From the NCBI GenBank assembly GCA_964587525.1, contig CAZPLZ010000005.1:1-35427 (forward strand): a DNA stretch of 35,427 bases, in the 5' to 3' direction. The position numbers were made by a program, and so were the translations under genes. Positions within the stretch are counted from its first letter, which is position 1. Each line of letters starts with the position of its first letter. This DNA is from CAZPLZ01 sp964587525. Lineage in GTDB: Bacteria; Oederibacteriota; CAKKQC01. The notes under the pieces are model-generated. The model saw nothing but the letters and a program-made list of their open reading frames with translations. It did not search any database and was not told where the DNA came from. Below, in pieces: positions 31,293 to 35,427 of this stretch.

Positions 31293-32412
31293 ATGTCATA
31301 CGAACTCAAGCAAGAAATTACAGCCCTGATGGAACGGCTCCATCAGATCAGGGGGTGTCTTTGACCCAAAAGGGACCGCTGACGAAATAGCCCGCCTCGA
31401 ACAACAGTTTGCCCAGGGTGATATCTGGAGCAACCCGGCAGAAGCAAAAGATTTAAATCAACGATTTGAGCGCTTGCGGGGAGAGTTGTCACAGTTCCAC
31501 GCAACTGAGAAACGAATGGATGACCTGAACAGTATTCTAGACCTGTTGGCGAAGACACCCGATGCTGCCATGGATCAGGAGTGTCGGCGGGAGATGCAGG
31601 ATTTAACCAAGGAGATCGACCAGCTCGAAACCGCATATTTTTTACGTGGGGAGTTCGATCATTTCGGAGCGTTCCTCAGCATTCACCCAGGGGCCGGAGG
31701 AACCGAAGCTCAGGATTGGGCCCAAATGCTGTTCCGTATGTACCTGCGCTGGGCTGAAGGCCGTCGGTTTAAGGCAGAGATCGTGGACTCAACGCCGGGG
31801 GAAGAGGCTGGTCTTAAAAGTGTGACAGTCTCATTGCATGGATCGTATGTGTACGGTCTGCTTCAGCCCGAAAAAGGTGTCCACCGCCTGGTCCGTGTTT
31901 CACCGTTTGATTCCAACAAACGACGGCACACGTCTTTTGCATCGGTGGATGTCATTCCTATCCTCTCAAATGAGATCAAGGTTGATATTCGTGACGAGGA
32001 CCTGCGTATTGACACCTTTAGGTCTTCCGGCGCAGGTGGTCAGCTTGTCAACAAAATCAACTCAGCGGTGAGGATTACTCATCTGCCGACGAATATTGTG
32101 GTGCAGTGTCAGAACGAACGGTCGCAGCACCAGAACAAAGCGACAGCTATGGCGGTCTTGCGTGCCAAACTCTTTGAGCTTGCCAGGAAGGAACGGCAAG
32201 AGAAAATCAACAAGCTTCGGGGAGAGCGTAAGCCTGTCGAGTTTGGAAGCCAGATCCGATCGTATGTGTTCATGCCATACACCCAAGTCAAAGATCTCCG
32301 GACTGGGTTGGAGATCAATGACGTTCCCTCGGTTATGAACGGAGAGATTGACCCGTTTATTATGAGCTTTCTTCGCCAGCAGGCAACGGAACAGCGAAAG
32401 CACCGGCCATGA
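31293..32412 (+). CDS. prfB: Peptide chain release factor 2, with programmed +1 frameshift
   Basis: RF2 terminates translation at UGA and UAA. The gene is split by an in-frame TGA at codon 24 (31362-31364). The frame continues after skipping T31362, so the product is join(31293-31361, 31363-32412), 372 residues. The classical signals are present: AGGGGG (31350-31355) and CTT TGA C. Low RF2 causes slow UGA reading and a frameshift, so RF2 sets its own level. The UGA-recognition tripeptide S203-P-F205 (RVSPFDSNKRR) and the catalytic G248-G-Q250 (SSGAGGQLVNK) are present. The residue after GGQ is Leu, where His is usual. The stop TGA begins an intergenic repeat. Confidence 0.95.
31350..31365 (+). 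promoter_or_regulatory. prfB programmed +1 frameshift site
   Basis: The Shine-Dalgarno-like AGGGGG, 3 nt spacer TGT, then CTT-TGA-C. It matches the E. coli prfB site except for one spacer codon (TGT for TAT). The TGA is read through by slipping from CTT to TTT. Confidence 0.95.
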
Positions 32413-32481
32413 CCTCGAAGACTCGGTCTGGAAAAAGAATAGGTACACCATTGTTTAAACTTTGCCATTTGCACTGGCCAT
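32410..32481 (+). repeat. Intergenic repeat, copy 2 (upstream of mutL)
   Basis: This is the second copy of the element at 6176-6251. The first 22 nt and the 18-nt box GGTACACCATTGTTTAAA (32442-32459) are identical, and the block ends GGCCAT. Here the hairpin is GCCA-TTTGCAC-TGGC and the mutL ATG directly follows it. The leading TGA is the prfB stop. TAAACT (32456-32461) could be a -10. Confidence 0.75.
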
Positions 32482-34186
32482 GAGCATTACGCTGCTTTCA
32501 CCTGGGACCGTTGCGGGGATATCCGCTGGCGAAGTCATCGAACGACCCGCTTCAGTTGTCAAAGAACTTATTGAAAACGCTCTTGATGCGGGTGCGACCC
32601 GTATCCGAGTCGACCTGCAGGGGGCCGGGTTGAAGCACATCCGGGTTAGCGATAACGGGTGTGGGATCCCTCTAGCCGAGGCAGCGTTGGCATTCTCCAG
32701 GCATGCCACCAGCAAGCTTAAGACGCTAGACGATCTGCTGCACGTGACCACGCTTGGTTTCCGTGGTGAGGCTTTGGCGGCGATTGCTTCCGCGAGCGAG
32801 GTGGAGATGGTGACCCGGGTCGCGGAGGCCGTGGAAGGCGTTCAGGTGACCGGAGGGGCAGGTAAGGGGATGTCGGTGAAGCCATCCGGATGCGAAGTCG
32901 GCACCACCGTCTCGGTGAAAAAATTATTTGGAGCGATGCCCCCTCGGATGAAATTTCTCAAAAGTCCCTCCGCCGAAACTGCTGCGGTGGCACGTACCCT
33001 AGAGCCGTATGCCCTCACACGGCTAAGTGTCCATTTCATCTTGACGGTTGACGGTGAAGAGCGACTGAATGTCTCCCCGTCCACTGACCAACTCGATAGG
33101 GTCAGGGCGGTGCTGGGAATCGGTGATGTTCAGCTCTTGCCATTCCGATTGACTGATGGAGATGTCCACGTTCATGGGTTCGCGGAACCGCCCGGATCGG
33201 TCCGGCGGCGCGGCCGTCAGTGGCTGCAGGTCAACGGCCGTCCGGTGGAAGACCGGGCGCTTCGCCATGCCTTGATCGCTAGCTATGGAGGGCAACTGCC
33301 ACGAGACACCCAACCTTATGCGGTCATGTTCATTGACCTTCCGCCGGACCAGATAGACGTGAATGTCCACCCGACCAAAGCAGAAGTTCGTTTTGCCAAT
33401 CCGCAACTCGTGTATCAGACGCTCTTGAAGGGGCTTAAAGGGGCATTCGGCCTGTCCCAAGTCCAAAGCGCAGCAGGGACAGGAGTCGCCAGTGGTGGTC
33501 TGCTGGGCTCTTCACCACGTGAAGGACCGTCTGCAACAGCGGTCAGCGAGCCGCTGGCGCCGTGGGCCACTGTGGATATGGTTCCAGCCGGCTCCGTTGA
33601 AGTGCTGGGTCAATTATTCCAGACTTATATCGTGGCTCGAGGCCCGGACGGGCTGCTGCTTGTGGATCAACACACCGCGCACGAGAAAGTCCTTTATGAA
33701 CGCTTGCAGTCACAGAAGAAAGACCGTTCGTCGCAGGGGTTGCTGATTCCGCAAACCATCGAACTGGCACCATCCGAGTTCTCCTTGCTCACCGAACATG
33801 CCGAAACGATCAGTCAACTGGGCCTGGAATATGATGCGTTTGGTGGCCGGTCAATCGTCCTGCGGGCTGTGCCTCCGCAGGCCCATGATCGGGACTGTTC
33901 GGTTCTCCTGCACTGGCTCCTGGAGGATCTCGAAGAGGCTGGGCGAACCCCATCCGCTGAGGAGCTTCTCAAACGGTTGCTGTCCACGATGGCCTGTCAC
34001 TTGGCGGTGAAGGCTGGTGACCGGCTTGAACTAAAGGTGATGGAACGTGTGGTGCGTGAGCTTCTCGCTCTTTCCGACCCGCGTAGTTGCCCACATGGCC
34101 GGCCGACATTTGTACGTTACGATGAAGGGGAGTTGGCAAAGATGTTCCGGCGCACCTGGGGGCTTGGCAAACGCGAATGCCACTGA
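32480..34186 (+). CDS. mutL: DNA mismatch repair protein MutL (endonuclease type)
   Basis: This 568-residue protein couples MutS to strand removal. The GHKL ATPase is complete: KELIENALDAGA (E29, N33), DNGCGI (58-63), HATSKL (75-80) and GFRGEALAAIAS. The C-terminal domain carries the metal-binding endonuclease motif in the form DQHTAHEKVLYE (about 396-407; usual DQHAxxExxxxE), plus ACHLAVKAGD and SCPHGRPT, so this MutL should nick DNA itself, as in bacteria lacking MutH. I chose ATG 32480 over TTG 32462, because the family N-terminus starts at about LLSPGTVAGISAGEV. There is no Shine-Dalgarno. miaA follows 31 nt after, the common mutL-miaA order. Confidence 0.95.
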   Translation: MSITLLSPGTVAGISAGEVIERPASVVKELIENALDAGATRIRVDLQGAGLKHIRVSDNGCGIPLAEAALAFSRHATSKLKTLDDLLHVTTLGFRGEALAAIASASEVEMVTRVAEAVEGVQVTGGAGKGMSVKPSGCEVGTTVSVKKLFGAMPPRMKFLKSPSAETAAVARTLEPYALTRLSVHFILTVDGEERLNVSPSTDQLDRVRAVLGIGDVQLLPFRLTDGDVHVHGFAEPPGSVRRRGRQWLQVNGRPVEDRALRHALIASYGGQLPRDTQPYAVMFIDLPPDQIDVNVHPTKAEVRFANPQLVYQTLLKGLKGAFGLSQVQSAAGTGVASGGLLGSSPREGPSATAVSEPLAPWATVDMVPAGSVEVLGQLFQTYIVARGPDGLLLVDQHTAHEKVLYERLQSQKKDRSSQGLLIPQTIELAPSEFSLLTEHAETISQLGLEYDAFGGRSIVLRAVPPQAHDRDCSVLLHWLLEDLEEAGRTPSAEELLKRLLSTMACHLAVKAGDRLELKVMERVVRELLALSDPRSCPHGRPTFVRYDEGELAKMFRRTWGLGKRECH

Positions 34187-34217
34187 GGCATCGTCAACCG
34201 TTATTCCCTCTCCCCTG

Positions 34218-35153
34218 ATGAAACCTCTTGTGGTGCTGACCGGCCCTACCGGGGCAGGGAAGAGTGCGATTGCGGCCCAGGTTGCCGCCAGGTTGAGTGC
34301 AGAAATTGTTTGTGCGGATTCACGGCAGATCTACCGGGGCTTCACGATAGGCTCAGCGCAACCTGACCCTGCCGACCAATTGGCTGTGCCTCATCATCTC
34401 TTTGCCGTGCTTGAGCCGGATCAACCCTGTAGTGCCGGTGCGTACCGGAACATGGCTGGGCCAGTCATTGATGATATTGCGGCCCGCGGAAAGCTTCCAA
34501 TGCTGGTGGGTGGTACCGGGCTCTACGTGCGTGCGGTGTTGAACGAACTGGCCCTGGCGCCGCCGGCAAGCGGTGCCACGTTGACCAAATTAAACGCCCG
34601 GAGAGGTAAGGAAGGGACGGAGGTGCTCTGGCATGAGCTTGCAAGCATCGACCCCGAGGCGTCCCAACGAATTCATCGTCGTGATGCCTACCGGATAATC
34701 CGTGCCCTGGCGGTCCATGAAGACACCGGGCGCCGGGTTACAGAATGGCAGGCAGAACATCCACCCGCGTACGCTCCACTGGTTCACATAGCCTTGCATG
34801 TGTCGCGGCCAGTTCTGTATACGCGGATTAATCAACGCTGCGAGCGGATGTTCCAGACAGGCATCCTGGAGGAAGCGCGTGCACTAAAAGCCAAAGGCTT
34901 GCCACCCGCCTTGCCGGCGCTCAAGGCGATCGGGTATCAGTCGCTCTGCGCTGTCCTGGATGGGTCGATCACCCAACCGGAAGCGCTGGCACGTATGCAA
35001 CGCGACACCCGGCGTTACGCCAAACGGCAACTCACCTGGCTGCGTGCCCAGCCCGGCTTGATCTGGATCGACACCAGCGATCAGGACGCCGCTGTCATAC
35101 GCGTGTGCGAACATGCCTCACAGGTACTCCAAAGGGAAGCGTCACAGCTATAA
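34218..35153 (+). CDS. miaA: tRNA dimethylallyltransferase MiaA
   Basis: This 311-residue enzyme transfers dimethylallyl to N6 of A37 in tRNAs that read UNN codons, stabilising codon pairing. The P-loop is GPTGAGKS (9-16), followed by DSRQIYRG (34-41), GGTGLYVRAV, the IHRRDAYRIIRALAV segment and the C-terminal QRDTRRYAKRQLTWLRAQ, all family hallmarks. The length is normal. The frame is open upstream into mutL, but only ATG 34218 gives the right N-terminus. No clear ribosome-binding site is visible. It is likely co-transcribed with mutL. Its stop lies within the -10 of the following tRNA-Pro. Confidence 0.96.
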   Translation: MKPLVVLTGPTGAGKSAIAAQVAARLSAEIVCADSRQIYRGFTIGSAQPDPADQLAVPHHLFAVLEPDQPCSAGAYRNMAGPVIDDIAARGKLPMLVGGTGLYVRAVLNELALAPPASGATLTKLNARRGKEGTEVLWHELASIDPEASQRIHRRDAYRIIRALAVHEDTGRRVTEWQAEHPPAYAPLVHIALHVSRPVLYTRINQRCERMFQTGILEEARALKAKGLPPALPALKAIGYQSLCAVLDGSITQPEALARMQRDTRRYAKRQLTWLRAQPGLIWIDTSDQDAAVIRVCEHASQVLQREASQL

Positions 35154-35154
35154 T
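35147..35154 (+). promoter_or_regulatory. Candidate -10 of tRNA-Pro
   Basis: GCTATAAT spans the miaA stop codon. TATAAT ends 7 nt before the first tRNA base, so the transcript would start at or next to the mature 5' end. No strong -35 is seen. Confidence 0.45.
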
Positions 35155-35161
35155 TCATCTA

Positions 35162-35203
35162 CGGGGCGTAGCGCAGCCAGGTAGCGCACTCGCTTGGGGT
35201 GCG
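35162..35203 (+). tRNA. 5' half of tRNA-Pro (anticodon GGG), interrupted
   Basis: The acceptor strand CGGGGCG, D stem GCGC/GCGC, the anticodon-stem strand CTCGC and the loop TTGGGGT (anticodon GGG at 35196-35198) are normal. The 3' anticodon strand should read GCGAG but reads GCGGA, and no T arm or acceptor 3' strand follows. The gene is broken near 35203, a typical point for tyrosine-recombinase integration or for a misassembly. The sequence after it is AT-richer. Confidence 0.7.
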
Positions 35204-35226
35204 GAATCTAACGGAAAACGAAATTA

Positions 35227-35427
35227 TTGGACGGACGAGAAAATTTGATCTGGCTTGAAGATTTACAAAAGTCCGTCTCATCGGTTCTCATCGAAACTCA
35301 CCCATTCCGACTTGTCCGTGACACAAACATGGCACAAGATTTTTCACTGGCTATGAGCGGCGGGTTTCTTCCCTCACTTGCGATGGAAGGCTCGTCAGCG
35401 GGCCTCTACGTGCAAGCGCGGAGCATT
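35227..35427 (+). CDS. Unrecognised open frame running off the window
   Basis: From a TTG at 35227 the frame is open for 67 codons to the window end; an upstream TAA closes it. The product starts LDGRENLIWLEDLQKSV and contains AQDFSLAMSGGFLPSLAMEG. I do not recognise it. Composition is AT-richer than the host genes and similar to the DUF5659 gene at the left edge, consistent with foreign DNA inserted in tRNA-Pro. There is no clear ribosome-binding site; a later ATG (35330) is the alternative start. Confidence 0.3.
   Translation, partial: MDGRENLIWLEDLQKSVSSVLIETHPFRLVRDTNMAQDFSLAMSGGFLPSLAMEGSSAGLYVQARSI

Noticed and set aside
35162..35427. Group I intron in the tRNA-Pro anticodon loop
   Set aside because: The break follows the loop and part of the stem, there is no recognisable P/Q/R/S core, and the sequence after it contains an open frame instead.
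1..35427. CRISPR arrays, complete insertion sequences, rRNA genes
   Set aside because: I found no regularly spaced direct repeats, no transposase and no rRNA-like sequence in the window.

Overview
The window looks like a scaffold from a Gram-negative (diderm) bacterium, probably an uncultivated lineage. It encodes outer-membrane-type beta-barrels, two lipoboxes, a type IV pilus motor and an endonuclease-type MutL without any visible MutH. GC is roughly 55-60 % by eye. GTG and TTG starts are common, and neighbouring genes often overlap by 1-8 nt (ATGA, GTGA). A Nitrospirota or Methylomirabilota-like origin would fit, but I cannot fix the phylum from sequence alone.

Region 1 (1-3824) is accessory DNA. 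It is a tightly coupled plus-strand cassette: an unknown partial gene, a DUF5659 protein, a DnaB-N/RecA-fold replicative helicase, two small helix-turn-helix (excisionase-like) proteins and a tyrosine integrase that ends 16 nt before an intact tRNA-Phe. The integrase is split only by a scaffolding gap: 100 Ns flanked by an exact 55-bp duplication. Three tandem 10-bp repeats lie between the two HTH genes. tRNA-Phe and tRNA-Gly close the region.

Region 2 (4021-9588) holds a minus-strand RraA-like gene, then a plus-strand series: secreted M20 peptidase, sugar-phosphate isomerase/epimerase-like TIM barrel, GT4 glycosyltransferase and a large two-part outer-membrane barrel protein. Region 3 (9557-18671) is a seven-gene minus-strand operon: class II aldolase, a peptide-type ABC importer (744-aa substrate-binding lipoprotein apparently starting at CTG, two permeases, a double ATPase), a VUT-like membrane protein and an inositol-monophosphatase-family enzyme.

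Region 4 (18744-23370) is a repair and recombination operon, mutS-ruvC-ruvA-ruvB, divergent from the aldolase operon. RuvA is unusually compact. A Phd/PIN toxin-antitoxin pair follows. Then comes an unusual PilT ATPase fused to about seven TPR repeats, translationally coupled to a beta-propeller lipoprotein. Region 5 (27660-35153) has a minus-strand GT-C-like membrane protein, divergent glgA, prfB with the classical programmed +1 frameshift, mutL and miaA. The window ends in a tRNA-Pro(GGG) cut off just after the anticodon loop and AT-richer DNA with an unknown open frame, probably a second integrated element or a misjoin.

Most of the core is ordinary housekeeping. The points most worth a second look are: the PilT-TPR fusion with its coupled lipoprotein; an intergenic repeat whose first base triplet is the stop codon of two unrelated upstream genes (6176 and 32410); the inferred CTG start with CTGA overlap at 17253; the 10-bp operator-like repeats in the integrative cassette; and the interrupted tRNA-Pro.
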